Part shown: piece after piece, positions 35,317 through 44,317 of the stretch | Numbering within the stretch: the stretch's first letter is position 1 | How the letters are laid out: the number at the start of each line of letters is the position of its first letter | From: VBCK01 sp035511515 | GTDB lineage: Bacteria > Pseudomonadota > Gammaproteobacteria > Burkholderiales > Burkholderiaceae_F | DNA: 64,000 bases | Direction: 5' to 3' | Assembly: GCA_035511515.1 (NCBI GenBank) | Contig: DATKFG010000030.1 | Coordinates: 12,311 to 76,310 of the forward strand | Program-made: the position numbers and the translations under genes | The notes under the pieces: generated by a model | Database searches by the model: none | Told to the model about the DNA's origin: nothing | Seen by the model: only the letters and a program-made list of their open reading frames with translations

Positions 35317-36212
35317 GAGGCCTTGCTCGTTCCAAGCACGAGGGCAAAACCGGCCTTGCTGACGCGGGCCTGGTCCTCGCGGTACTTGACCACCGCGCCC
35401 AGCGTCAGGGCGCTCACGCCTTCATCCAGCTCGACCGCATCGAGCGCGATCAGCGCCTCGGCCCAGTCCAGGGTCTCGGCCACGCCCGGCGGTTTCATCA
35501 GATCGGCCTCGCGCAGCCGCCGCACCGCGGCGACGATCTGTTCGGCCAACCGGTGGGGCAATGCCGGGAACCGCGCTTTCAGGATCGTCAGTTCGCGCGT
35601 GACAGAAGGGTGTTCAACCCACAGATACAGGCAGCGCCGCTTCAGCGCGTCATGCACCTCCCGGGTTCGATTCGAGGTCAGCACGACAAAGGGCGGCACC
35701 GATGCTTTGATCGTTCCGAGCTCGGGGATCGTCACCGAGAAATCGGACAGCACCTCGAGCAGGAATGCCTCGAATTCGTCATCGGCCCGGTCGACCTCGT
35801 CGATCAGCAGCACGCTCGGCGCGCTCTCCAGCGAGCGCAGGACCGGCCGCGGCAGCAGGAAGCGCCGCTCGTACAGCTCGCTCTCGATGCGCGCCAGGTC
35901 GGTGAGTCCCGCCGACTCGGCGGCCCTCAGGTGCAGCAGCTGCGCCGGAAAGTTCCAGTCGTACAGTGCCTCGGCGGCCCCGAGTCCCTCGTAGCATTGC
36001 ATGCGGAACAGCGGCCATCCCAGCACCTGGGCCACGGCCTGGGCGAGCGAGGTCTTGCCGACGCCTGGATCGCCCTCGCAGAAAAGCGGACGCCGCATGC
36101 GCAGCGCGAGATGGCAGGCCGTCGCGATCGAATCGTCCGCGAAATATCCGACCCGCTGGAGCGCGGCGCCGAAGGCGGCGCCCGACGAAGGTGCGGCCGA
36201 GGGGTCCGCCAC
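35313..36212 (-). CDS. coxD: MoxR-type AAA+ ATPase, CoxD-like
   Basis: 299 residues from a GTG 27 bases after the coxS stop. Walker A GDPGVGKTSL, Walker B VLLIDEVDRAD, sensor 1 VLTSNRTREVHD, arginine finger region DALKRRCLYLW: the MoxR/CoxD family. CoxD is reported to drive ATP-dependent assembly (sulfuration and copper addition in the CO dehydrogenase case) of the Mo site. Overlap with coxE implies a complex made in stoichiometric amounts. Confidence 0.9.
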   Translation of the reverse strand: MADPSAAPSSGAAFGAALQRVGYFADDSIATACHLALRMRRPLFCEGDPGVGKTSLAQAVAQVLGWPLFRMQCYEGLGAAEALYDWNFPAQLLHLRAAESAGLTDLARIESELYERRFLLPRPVLRSLESAPSVLLIDEVDRADDEFEAFLLEVLSDFSVTIPELGTIKASVPPFVVLTSNRTREVHDALKRRCLYLWVEHPSVTRELTILKARFPALPHRLAEQIVAAVRRLREADLMKPPGVAETLDWAEALIALDAVELDEGVSALTLGAVVKYREDQARVSKAGFALVLGTSKAS

Positions 36213-36238
36213 GGCTGGAGGCCTGGCGCCGGCCGGGA

Positions 36239-36796
36239 TCAAGCCGGGTCCGGATGCATGACGGCGGCCGCCTGCATGGCCGCATCGACGATGTGCTGAT
36301 AGCCGGTGCAGCGGCACAGGTTGCCGGAAATGGCCATTCGAACCTGCTCCCGGCTGGGCCGCGGATTCTCCTCGAGGAAGTTCTTCAGCACCATCAGCAT
36401 TCCGGGCGTGCAGAATCCGCACTGCAGCGCGTGGCAGCGATGAAATGCGGCCTGCAAAGGGTGAAGGTCCCGCGAGTTCGAGCTCATCGCTTCGAGCGGC
36501 TGGTAGACACCGGCCAGGCTCTGAGTCGTGATGTGTTCGACCGGCGCCAGGCGCTGCTGCGACATCGACTCGACGGTGAACACGGACAGGCCGTCGGCCT
36601 GCAGCGCCAGCACGTTGCACGACTTGACCGATGCCCCATCCATCTCGACCACACAGCAGCCGCAGCGCGCCTCGTAGCAGCCCGCATGGGTGCCGGTGAG
36701 CCCGGCGACGTCTCGAATGAACTCGAGCAGCAGCATGCGCTCGTCGACATCGCCACTCACGGCCCGTCCGTTCACATGGATCGTGATCCGCGCCAT
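36239..36796 (-). CDS. coxS: Molybdenum hydroxylase small subunit, 2Fe-2S (CoxS type)
   Basis: 185 residues. N-terminal plant-ferredoxin-like cluster: GCYEARCGCC...SC, where the usual GACT after C is GCCV (an extra Cys). C-terminal cluster: CGFCTPGM and CRCTGYQ. Slightly long for the family (about 160) because of an insert near residue 100-115 (EAMSSNSRDLHPLQ). It passes electrons from the Mo site to the FAD subunit. In-operon with coxM (15-base gap) and coxD. Confidence 0.93.
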   Translation of the reverse strand: MARITIHVNGRAVSGDVDERMLLLEFIRDVAGLTGTHAGCYEARCGCCVVEMDGASVKSCNVLALQADGLSVFTVESMSQQRLAPVEHITTQSLAGVYQPLEAMSSNSRDLHPLQAAFHRCHALQCGFCTPGMLMVLKNFLEENPRPSREQVRMAISGNLCRCTGYQHIVDAAMQAAAVMHPDPA

Positions 36797-36811
36797 GTCC
36801 GCGTCTCCTCC

Positions 36812-37681
36812 TCAGTTTCCTCGTGCCTGCGCCGCTGCGCGCGCGAGCGCCTTGGCGGTCAGCGAGATCGTCAGCTCCGACTGGTAGCGCTGTCGCAGCG
36901 GCTGCTCCGCGCGCAGCGGCGCAACTTCCGCAGCCACCTGCGCGCCGACCTCCTCGATGCGCAGATCGGCCGGCCGCCGGCCCACCAGAGCGGCCGCCGT
37001 CGCAATCGCCTTTAGCGGGGCCTTGGCCACTGCCCCCACAACCAGGCGGGCGCTTGCGATCCTGCCGTCACCGCCCAGCTTCAGGGCACACGCGACCGAG
37101 ACCACGGCCGCCTCGAACGCCCGAAATCGGAACTTCTCGAACGCGAGCGCGTCCAGCGCCTGGACGGCGGGAATCGAGATGCGCGTCAGGATCTCGGACG
37201 CCGTCATGTGGGTGCCGCCGTTCGCGTTGAAGAACTCGTCGGCAGCGAGACAACGCCGGCCGGATGCCGCCACCAGGTCCATGCGCGCGCCCGCAGCGGT
37301 CAGCAGCGTGGGCATGTCGAAGCGCGGATCGGCCTGGCAGATCCCGCCGCCGATCGTGCCGAGGCTGCGAACCGAGCGATCCGCGAGATTGCCCGCAACC
37401 GCGGCGATCTCGGCGTGCCACCCGCTGAAGGAGGAACGCGCCAGGGTCGCGTAGGTCGTCGTTGCGCCGATGTCGAGGCAACCGTCGGACGCCGTGCGAA
37501 CGCCGGCCAGCTCGCTCAGGGACGCGAGCGACAGCACACAGGTGGGACGAAGCGCGCGCTCCTTCAGCGCGAGCAGCAGGCTTTGCCCGCCCGCGAGCAG
37601 TTTGGTCGTCGCCGTGCCGGCGGCGAGCAGACTGACCGCTTCGTTCAGGTGGGCCGGACGCCGGTAAGTAAACGGTGTCAC
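36812..37681 (-). CDS. coxM: Molybdenum hydroxylase medium subunit, FAD-binding (CoxM type)
   Basis: 289 residues. FAD pyrophosphate loop AGGQSLLLALKERALRP (about 31-47) and second flavin motif TIGGGICQADPRFDMP, as in CoxM and the FAD part of xanthine dehydrogenase; then the CO dehydrogenase C-terminal domain (CODH_C) at 180-280. It overlaps the coxL stop by four bases. Accepts electrons from CoxS and delivers them to a cellular acceptor. Confidence 0.93.
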   Translation of the reverse strand: MTPFTYRRPAHLNEAVSLLAAGTATTKLLAGGQSLLLALKERALRPTCVLSLASLSELAGVRTASDGCLDIGATTTYATLARSSFSGWHAEIAAVAGNLADRSVRSLGTIGGGICQADPRFDMPTLLTAAGARMDLVAASGRRCLAADEFFNANGGTHMTASEILTRISIPAVQALDALAFEKFRFRAFEAAVVSVACALKLGGDGRIASARLVVGAVAKAPLKAIATAAALVGRRPADLRIEEVGAQVAAEVAPLRAEQPLRQRYQSELTISLTAKALARAAAQARGN

Positions 37682-40155
37682 AGGAACAGGGTCCCTTCTG
37701 CGCCGGTCGGTTTGGGCCAGGCCGTGTGGTCACGCGGCCCCGCGTAGTCCGGCATATCGTCCGGGTAGCGGAACACCTTCAGCTTCGAACGTTGTTTTTC
37801 GCGCAGCGCGATCAGCATCCGGTCAGCCGTGATGGGAAGCTGCGTGAAGCGAACGCCGGTTGCGTCGGCGATGGCGTTGCCGAGCACCGCGGGGACCGGG
37901 CCGGTGCCGGACTCGCCGGCACCCTTCTGTCCGCCCGGGATGGTCCGCGACGGGGCCGGAATCTCGTACAGCTTGGTCAGCTCCGGCACGTCGGCGGCGG
38001 ACGGCGCCTGGTATTCGGCAAAGCTCGCGTTGAGCATCCTGCCTTCGGCGTCGTACACGTAGTCCTCGCCCATGGCCATCCCGACGCCCATCAGGAAGCC
38101 GCCCTGGTGCTGGCCTTCCACGATCAGCGGATTGATGACGACGCCGGTGTCATGCGCCATGACGTAGTCCAGGATCGTCACCCGGCCGGTGGCCGGGTCG
38201 ACGCGCACGTGGGCCGCGTGGGCCGCGCCGGCATACGTCACGCTGAAGTTGCCGGATCCGTCGGGGCCCTCCCGATCGGTGGGCGTGTCGTAGGTGGCCA
38301 CTGCTTCGAGGGTCGGCTCGAAACCTTCGGGGAGCTGGTGGGTGCGATAGGCCGAGTAGCCGGCCAGATTCTCCAGATAAAGTCCGCTGTCGGACAGGCC
38401 GCGCACATAGACGCGATCGTTGCCCGTCTCGAGGTCGCGCGGATCGGCCTCGAGCACGTGCGCGGCGATGGCGACGATCTTCTCGCGCAGGCGCTCGGCC
38501 GCGGTGCGGCAGGCGGTACCGAGCACGGCCGCGGCGCGGCTGGCGTAGGTACCGAGCCCGAACGGGGCGTTGGCGGTGTCGGCCGGCGCGAGCGTGATCT
38601 TCTCGAAGCCGACTCCCAGCACGTCGCTCACGATCTGCGCCAGGAACGTGGCGTGCCCCTGTCCGTGCGGCACGTCGCTGGAGAAAATCGTGACGGTGCC
38701 GTCGGTCTCGAGCCTGAGCCGCACCGCCGACAAATCGGTGTCGAACGACGGATGCCGACAACTGGTGTACTTCATCGAGATGGCCAGTCCGACGCCCTCG
38801 TACGGCACCGGATTTGCGCGCTTGTGCGCCCACCCGATCGCCTCGGCGGCCCGCTGCAGACACTCGTCGACCGACGTGCTGTCGACCACCTGACCGATCG
38901 GCGTTCGCATCGGGCATTCGTCGCGCTTGATCGTATTGACATGCCGCACCTGCAGAGGGTCCAGGCCGAGCGCATCGGCCGCCATGTCGATCAGCTGCTC
39001 CTTGGCCCAGATGATCTGCGGGATGCCGAAGCCGCGCAGTGCACCGCCCGGTGCCGTGTTGGTATGAACGATGTCGCCGTCGATATGAAGGTTCGGAATC
39101 GGGTAGGGCAGCAGGCCGACGTTGGTCCCGATGTGAACGACCTGGTTGCCCCAGTAAGACGAAGCCCCGGAGTTCTGGATGACGTAGTCCCGATAGCCGA
39201 TGATCCGCCCGTCCTTCTTCAGAAACAATTCCGCGTGGCGGATCTGGCCGTTGCGTGCGGTCCCGCACTTGAAGATCTCGGCCCGCCCCAGTACCAGGTG
39301 CACCGGGCGCCCCAGCCGCATCGAGAAGATCGACGCGATCACCTCATGAGCGAACATCTGCACCTTCGAGCCGAAGCCGGCGCCCACGGCCGGCGCGATC
39401 ACACGCACCCGGTTGCGTGGAAGCTGCAGGGCGTCGGCGATGCAGTCACGGACCATGAAGATCGACTGCGTGGATGAGTAGACGGTGAGCATCCCGGAAA
39501 ACGAGTCGTAGGTCGCCACGCACCCGTGCGGGTCGAGCGCGGCGCCGGCCTGGCGGTTGGTGCTGAAGCGCTGCCGCACCACCAGATCGGCGTTTGCCTC
39601 GGCCGCCTCGATGTCGCCGATGCGGACGCGATAGCGGTCGAAGATGTTGCCTTCGCCGAATTCGTAATTGATCCCTTCCTGGATCAGTGGCGCACCCGGT
39701 GCGATGGCGGCCTCGGGGTCCACCAGGACCGGCAGCGGGTCGTATTCGACCGCGATCGCCTCCAGTGCATCGAGCGCCTGGTACTTCGTGTCGGCCACGA
39801 CCGCGGCGACTTCCTGGCCCTCGAACGTCACCTTGTCGATCGCAAATGGGAAATGGTCGCCGACCAGCAGGTCCTGCATCAGGTCGCCCCAGGGTTTGAC
39901 CTTTCCTACCAGGTCCGGGCCCGTGAGCGTGCCGCGAACGCCGGGCATGCCGGCGACCTTGCTCACATCGACGTGGATCCGCGCGTGCGCCGATGTGCTG
40001 CGCAGGATCTTGGCGTACAACATGCCGGGCAGGCGAATGTCGTCGATGAAGCGCGCCGTTCCGGTCAGCAGCGCAAGATCCTCGGTGCGCGGAATCGACT
40101 GGCCGACCAGTTCGCCGCGACCCTGAGCGACCTCGGGGTTCGAGTCTCTGTCCAT
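37678..40155 (-). CDS. coxL: Molybdenum hydroxylase large subunit (CoxL/xanthine-dehydrogenase-like), substrate unknown
   Basis: 825 residues. Molybdopterin-binding motifs VGAGFGSKVQ (257-266) and QKGAGESG with catalytic Glu748 identify the family. The loop that in form I CO dehydrogenase reads AYRCSFR is here GGALRGFGIPQ (370-380): no Cys, and closest to the AFRGFG of xanthine dehydrogenases and other hydroxylases of heteroaromatic rings. Therefore CO oxidation is unlikely and hydroxylation of an N-heterocycle or aromatic carbon next to nitrogen is more plausible (inference). No Tat signal: cytoplasmic, facing inward. In operon with coxM, coxS and maturation genes; XdhC for Mo-cofactor insertion is encoded in the divergent operon. 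Confidence 0.9.
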   Translation of the reverse strand: MDRDSNPEVAQGRGELVGQSIPRTEDLALLTGTARFIDDIRLPGMLYAKILRSTSAHARIHVDVSKVAGMPGVRGTLTGPDLVGKVKPWGDLMQDLLVGDHFPFAIDKVTFEGQEVAAVVADTKYQALDALEAIAVEYDPLPVLVDPEAAIAPGAPLIQEGINYEFGEGNIFDRYRVRIGDIEAAEANADLVVRQRFSTNRQAGAALDPHGCVATYDSFSGMLTVYSSTQSIFMVRDCIADALQLPRNRVRVIAPAVGAGFGSKVQMFAHEVIASIFSMRLGRPVHLVLGRAEIFKCGTARNGQIRHAELFLKKDGRIIGYRDYVIQNSGASSYWGNQVVHIGTNVGLLPYPIPNLHIDGDIVHTNTAPGGALRGFGIPQIIWAKEQLIDMAADALGLDPLQVRHVNTIKRDECPMRTPIGQVVDSTSVDECLQRAAEAIGWAHKRANPVPYEGVGLAISMKYTSCRHPSFDTDLSAVRLRLETDGTVTIFSSDVPHGQGHATFLAQIVSDVLGVGFEKITLAPADTANAPFGLGTYASRAAAVLGTACRTAAERLREKIVAIAAHVLEADPRDLETGNDRVYVRGLSDSGLYLENLAGYSAYRTHQLPEGFEPTLEAVATYDTPTDREGPDGSGNFSVTYAGAAHAAHVRVDPATGRVTILDYVMAHDTGVVINPLIVEGQHQGGFLMGVGMAMGEDYVYDAEGRMLNASFAEYQAPSAADVPELTKLYEIPAPSRTIPGGQKGAGESGTGPVPAVLGNAIADATGVRFTQLPITADRMLIALREKQRSKLKVFRYPDDMPDYAGPRDHTAWPKPTGAEGTLFL

Positions 40156-40186
40156 TGCCCTCAGCCCCCCGCCATTGCAACCGCCG

Positions 40187-40591
40187 CTACCAGGTCAGGT
40201 ACGAGATCGCGGCCAGCATCCGGCGCCGCTCGGTTTCATTGCCTCGCACCTTGATTCGGCCCGCGATCAGCTCGATGGCGGACGTGGTCTCGTCGTAGTA
40301 GATCCGCTGCATCGTCTCCGCAAGCATGATCGACAGGATGCGCGGCTGCTCCGGCAACCCGATCCGGACGCTCAGCACCCGTCCTTCGTCGATCATCACG
40401 GTGTAGTCGGTCTGGATGTCCGGCATCCGGACCACCATCGGCCAATCCCGCCACGATTTGACCGCCGTTACCGTGTCCTTGTTCGGGTTCCACTTGCGCA
40501 CGTAGTACTGGTCCAGCACCTGCTGCATGAACTCGGGCGTGGCCTGGTCCGGCTTGGGCAGGTATTCGTAGCTTTGCGTAGGTCCGGACAT
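40187..40591 (-). CDS. SCP2-like small protein of unknown role
   Basis: 134 residues. A helical start (ATPEFMQQVLDQYYVRKWNP) is followed by a domain ending AGRIKVRGNETERRRMLAAISYL that recalls the SCP2 sterol-carrier fold, where the last helix closes the hydrophobic pocket; I am not certain. No signal peptide. It lies 31 bases before coxL and 53 after the permease stop, so it is part of the operon and may present or sequester a hydrophobic substrate to the hydroxylase. Otherwise unrecognised. Confidence 0.55.
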   Translation of the reverse strand: MSGPTQSYEYLPKPDQATPEFMQQVLDQYYVRKWNPNKDTVTAVKSWRDWPMVVRMPDIQTDYTVMIDEGRVLSVRIGLPEQPRILSIMLAETMQRIYYDETTSAIELIAGRIKVRGNETERRRMLAAISYLTW

Positions 40592-40644
40592 CAACCCGAT
40601 CCTGTCAATCAGAAGCGCGATGAAACGAGGCGAATGCGACGTCG

Positions 40645-42054
40645 CTACATTCGCTCCGCACTCGTGCGCAAGCGCGTGACCTGCTCACGATAGAAGCCGC
40701 CGCGCTGGGTTCGCGGGACGACGTACTGGTCATACAGGATGAAAGCAACGACGACCGCAACCCAGGTGAGGCCGGCCTTCCAGTTCATGTACAGCGACAC
40801 GCCCGTCATGATCGCCGTCAGGATCGTAACAAACCATGCAATCGGAACACCGTACCTGACTTCGAGCGGCCTCTGCAAGGTCTGGCTGGCCCGCATCCTC
40901 AAGAAGAACACGGCGATGACCAGGTACAGCGTCGTGGCCCACATCTCGAGCACGGAGATGACAAAGTCGACATCGGTGATATAGGTGCCGCCGATGGTGA
41001 AAGCCGCCAGAAAGACGATCGCCACCCAGGGCACCGACCGCGTGGAATAGCGTCCGATCGCCTGCGGCAGCGCGCCCTGTTGCGCGTACAGGGCCAGCAC
41101 CTTGCCTTCGGCCATGAAGAAGACGCTCAGCGTGGTGTAGGTGGCGACCAGCATGCAGCCCAGGGCGATGTAGTACAGCGCTCCGGTGCCCAGCTTGGCC
41201 TGCACCGTCTCGACAGTCGGAACGGACATCTGCGCCAGCGCGGCCAGCGGCAGTGTCGCGAGGAGGGCGAATGCGAACGGAATTTGCCGTGCCCACAGCT
41301 GCCAGGCAGCCGACAGCAGGCCGATGTCGCGCGATCGGCGAAAATCGTGCCACTCGTCGACCAGCACCTGTTGAACCTCCAGAACGGCCGCCATGATTCC
41401 AATCCACAGCGCGGTGACATGGAACGGCGAAATCCAGGTAATCGGCGTCGGCGATTCCCAGTTGCTCGCCCACACTTTGGCGTCCGAAACGAGCATCCAG
41501 ACGGCGATCGCGAGGAACACGTCGCCCACCAGCGTCACCACCACCAGGGCCGACTGAACCTTGCCGGTGATCTGGGTCCCGTACAGGTTGAGCGCCACGA
41601 CGGGTCCGATGATCACGAATGGCCAGATCCACTTGTGGACGGTGGGAAACATCAGCGACATCAAGCCCTGCCCCACCACCAGCTCCAGCCACATGAAGGC
41701 GCCGTAGACCAGCGTGTAGCTGACGAAGTAGGCGGTCCCGAGCGAGAACAGGCGCGACTCGCGTCCGTACGACTGGATCGAGCCGGGCTCCGGTACCGCC
41801 GTGATCATTTCGCGGTACAGCCACCAGGCGCAGTTGATGATCAGCGCGCCCACCCCGAATCCGATCAGCGTCCATTTCACGCCGTACAGGCTGGCGATAT
41901 ACATGATCCAGGCCCAGCCGGCCGTGAACAGCATTTCACCAGTGCCGATCGCCGAGACGTCAAACCAGTTCAGGGCCTTTTCATCGACCAGGCGGATGTC
42001 GTCGCCCGCCCCTTCCAGATCGCTGGCGCTTTCGCTTTGTGCGCTCACACCCAT
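40645..42054 (-). CDS. APC-superfamily amino acid/amine permease
   Basis: 469 residues from the ATG preceded by GGGGAG; an upstream ATG (42093) is less likely. About 12 membrane segments. Segment 1 region: SAIGTGEMLFTAGWAWIMYIAS; segment 3: SYTLVYGAFMWLELVVGQGLM; segments 8-12 include TTLSVFFMAEGKVLALYAQQGALP, as in APC members for amino acids and amines. Putatively takes up the pathway substrate. First gene of the leftward operon; divergent to GntR. Confidence 0.82.
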   Translation of the reverse strand: MGVSAQSESASDLEGAGDDIRLVDEKALNWFDVSAIGTGEMLFTAGWAWIMYIASLYGVKWTLIGFGVGALIINCAWWLYREMITAVPEPGSIQSYGRESRLFSLGTAYFVSYTLVYGAFMWLELVVGQGLMSLMFPTVHKWIWPFVIIGPVVALNLYGTQITGKVQSALVVVTLVGDVFLAIAVWMLVSDAKVWASNWESPTPITWISPFHVTALWIGIMAAVLEVQQVLVDEWHDFRRSRDIGLLSAAWQLWARQIPFAFALLATLPLAALAQMSVPTVETVQAKLGTGALYYIALGCMLVATYTTLSVFFMAEGKVLALYAQQGALPQAIGRYSTRSVPWVAIVFLAAFTIGGTYITDVDFVISVLEMWATTLYLVIAVFFLRMRASQTLQRPLEVRYGVPIAWFVTILTAIMTGVSLYMNWKAGLTWVAVVVAFILYDQYVVPRTQRGGFYREQVTRLRTSAERM

Positions 42055-42133
42055 CCGCTCCCCCTGTGGCCCGTCACGCGGGTGCATTCCCATGCCGAGC
42101 GCCCAGTGTATCCACTTTTTTTACCACTCAGAG

Positions 42134-42154
42134 TACCGTCCTCCGTATACGGTA
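42134..42154. promoter_or_regulatory. Overlapping palindromes in the divergent promoter region
   Basis: TACCGT (42134-42139) and ACGGTA (42149-42154) form an inverted repeat, and CCGTATACGG (42143-42152) is itself palindromic, with a GTATAC core as in many GntR/FCD operators. It lies 127 bases before the gntR-like start and 80 before the permease, so could control both operons. Confidence 0.6.
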
Positions 42155-42280
42155 TGGTGATTTTGCCCCTGGCCCCGAGCGGCGATGCTATCCTGCACCG
42201 CACTCAGGCAGGCGCCTGCCGCATCCGGTGCCTGCGAATGGATCAGGACAAAGCGCTGATAAAACGGACCGGGAAAACCC

Positions 42281-43003
42281 ATGACAGACGTCGGGAACAG
42301 CTCCAAACCATTGATTGAACGAAGGACCTTGTCGTCCCAGCTGTACGAGATCCTCGAGGGCAAAGTGATCAGCGGCCAACTGGCGCCCGGGACCCGCCTT
42401 TCCGAGGAGTCGGTGGCGGAGACTTTTCAGGTGAGCCGATCGCCGGCGCGCGAGGCCCTGCTCGATCTGGAGCGGGCGGGCCTTGCCGAGCGTGTCGGAG
42501 CGCGCGACCGGATGATCACCATCCCGACGCAGGAAACGATCTCGGCCAAGTACGAGCTTTGGTGGATCGTCGACATCGGCAGGACCTACCTGGCGGCCCT
42601 GCGCGCCACCGAGCAGGACCTGGCCGAGCTGCACCGCTACCTCGATCGGATGGCACGCGCCGTCAAAGGACGCGACGTCAAGCGCTATCGGGCGGCCTGC
42701 GACAAGTGGCACCAGAAGATCCGGCGCGGCTGCCCGAACGAATACGTCAACCAGGTGGGCGGCGACTGTGACCTGTACTTGAAATGGCTCGAGGTGCTCT
42801 ACGACCGCTCACCCGATATTTCGGAGCAGACGGTCGCCGAGCACGCGCGCATCCTCGATGCTTATGAGCGCAAGGACCTGGGGGCGCTGTCCGAATCGAT
42901 CCGGGTGCATATCACCCGTCAGCGCGATCGGATTCTGGGGCTCTTCGGCGCGACAGGCTCGGCTGCGTCACTCACCCCTGGGGCGGCGCGGGCCGCCGAC
43001 TGA
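42281..43003 (+). CDS. GntR-family (FCD) transcriptional regulator
   Basis: 240 residues: winged HTH 10-80 (SSQLYEILEGKVISGQLAPGTRLSEESVAETFQVSRSPAREALLDLERAGL, given here only as location), FCD effector domain 90-225 with potential metal/carboxylate ligands His in CDKWHQKI and AEHARIL. FadR/VanR-like regulators usually repress catabolic operons and sense an acidic metabolite. Placed at the head of the rightward operon and divergent from the permease operon, it is the obvious local controller. Confidence 0.9.
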   Translation: MTDVGNSSKPLIERRTLSSQLYEILEGKVISGQLAPGTRLSEESVAETFQVSRSPAREALLDLERAGLAERVGARDRMITIPTQETISAKYELWWIVDIGRTYLAALRATEQDLAELHRYLDRMARAVKGRDVKRYRAACDKWHQKIRRGCPNEYVNQVGGDCDLYLKWLEVLYDRSPDISEQTVAEHARILDAYERKDLGALSESIRVHITRQRDRILGLFGATGSAASLTPGAARAAD

Positions 43004-43020
43004 CCCGAATCCAAAGCGGG

Positions 43021-43431
43021 ATGGCGAACGTGGCACAAATCAAGATCTTCAATCCACCGCAGCTCGGCACGCCGCTCGGTCAGTACTCGCAGGTCTCGCG
43101 CGTGAAGGCCTCGGAATTCATCTTCATCGCAGGCCAGGTCGGAGCGCGTGCCGACGGAACCATTGTCGAGGGATTCGACGCGCAGTGCGCTCAGGCGTTT
43201 GCCAATACGCAGACTGCGCTCGAATCCTGCGGCGCGACCTGGGCGAATGTCGTTCAGTTCACGACCTACCTGGTGCACTCGCAGGACATTGCGCTGTTCA
43301 TGAACTACCGCCTGCGCGAGTTTCCAAGGATGTTTCCCAACGGCGTCTATCCGCCCAATACGCTGCTGATGATCGATCGGCTCGTCAAGGAGTCGCTGTT
43401 GTTCGAAGTGCACACGATCGCGGCGCTGTAA
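43021..43431 (+). CDS. RidA/YjgF-family protein
   Basis: 136 residues of chorismate-mutase-like trimer fold. GQYSQVSRVKASEFIFIAGQVGAR, LESCGATWANVVQFTTYL and PPNTLLMIDRL are family wording, though the strictly conserved catalytic Arg of RidA (R105) is not evident: the PPNT-LMIDRLV ending deviates from PARSTV. RidA proteins hydrolyse imine/enamine intermediates or act as pathway deaminases. Being in a pathway operon points to an enamine or aminomuconate-like intermediate (inference). Confidence 0.85.
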   Translation: MANVAQIKIFNPPQLGTPLGQYSQVSRVKASEFIFIAGQVGARADGTIVEGFDAQCAQAFANTQTALESCGATWANVVQFTTYLVHSQDIALFMNYRLREFPRMFPNGVYPPNTLLMIDRLVKESLLFEVHTIAAL

Positions 43432-43471
43432 CCGCGGACCGAACGGATCGCCGATCGGGACACTTTCCGCC

Positions 43472-44317
43472 GTGACCTACTCCGATCATCACCTCACGGT
43501 CGACGGCATCCGTGCCCATTACATTCAGGGCGGCCGTGGCCATCCGTTGCTGCTGATCCACGGGTCGGGTCCCGGCGCATCGACCGTCGGCAACTGGCGC
43601 CGGGTACTCGACCCCCTGGCCGAGCATTTCCATGTGTACGCGATGGACCTGATCGGATTCGGCTCATCCGGGCGCAAGCCGCAACCGCCCTATTTCGATC
43701 TGGAACTGTGGCTTCGGCAATGCCGTGCGCTGATTGCTCAGATGCCCGGACCGCAGATCGGCGTGGTGGGTCATTCGCTCTCGGCTTCGCTCGCGTTGAA
43801 ACTCGCCGCAACCGAGCCGCGCATCGCGCAGGTATTGACCACGGGCGCCATGGGCGCGCAGTTCGATGTCAACGATTCGACGGTCAGGGTCTGGACGTTT
43901 CCGGCGACCCGCGACGAATTGCGCCGCACGGCGGAAGTTCTGCTCTATGACAAATCCCTGATCGATGACGCGTACCTGGACGCTCGGGTCGCCATTTTGT
44001 ACAAAGACCCCGGCTACGGCCCTTATTTCGCTTCGATGTTCTCGGGCGACCGCCAGGCCTTTGCCGATCAGGCCGTGCTGTACGCGGGCGACCTGACGCG
44101 GATCTCGTGCAAGGTCGCGATGCTGCACGGCCGTGACGACGTTGCATTTCCACCCGCGATCACGCTGGACATCGCGCGATACCTGCCTCAGGCGGACGTC
44201 ACGCTGATCGGGCGCTGCTCGCACTCGATTGCGATGGAATATCCGGAAAAACTGCTGTCGGCGGCGCGCTCGCTGTTTCCCGACGAGTCGAGCGCGTCCC
44301 GGAAAGGACCTTCATGA
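43472..44317 (+). CDS. Alpha/beta hydrolase of the meta-cleavage-product type
   Basis: 281 residues from GTG. LLLIHGSGPGASTVGNW matches the HGSGPGA oxyanion motif of C-C bond hydrolases (MhpC, BphD). Nucleophile: VVGHSLSASLAL, where the family has G-N/H-S-M-G-G. Acid: LHGRDDVAFPP; His: GRCSHSIAMEYPEKL. Family members cleave ring-fission products or amides/N-formyl groups (e.g. N-formylmaleamate deformylase in nicotinate breakdown). Its stop overlaps the start of the amidohydrolase gene. Confidence 0.85.
   Translation: MTYSDHHLTVDGIRAHYIQGGRGHPLLLIHGSGPGASTVGNWRRVLDPLAEHFHVYAMDLIGFGSSGRKPQPPYFDLELWLRQCRALIAQMPGPQIGVVGHSLSASLALKLAATEPRIAQVLTTGAMGAQFDVNDSTVRVWTFPATRDELRRTAEVLLYDKSLIDDAYLDARVAILYKDPGYGPYFASMFSGDRQAFADQAVLYAGDLTRISCKVAMLHGRDDVAFPPAITLDIARYLPQADVTLIGRCSHSIAMEYPEKLLSAARSLFPDESSASRKGPS

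Noticed and set aside
36239..40155. Form I carbon monoxide dehydrogenase operon (coxMSL)
   Set aside because: Gene order is L-M-S and the active-site Cys loop AYRCSFR is absent; only family-level names retained.
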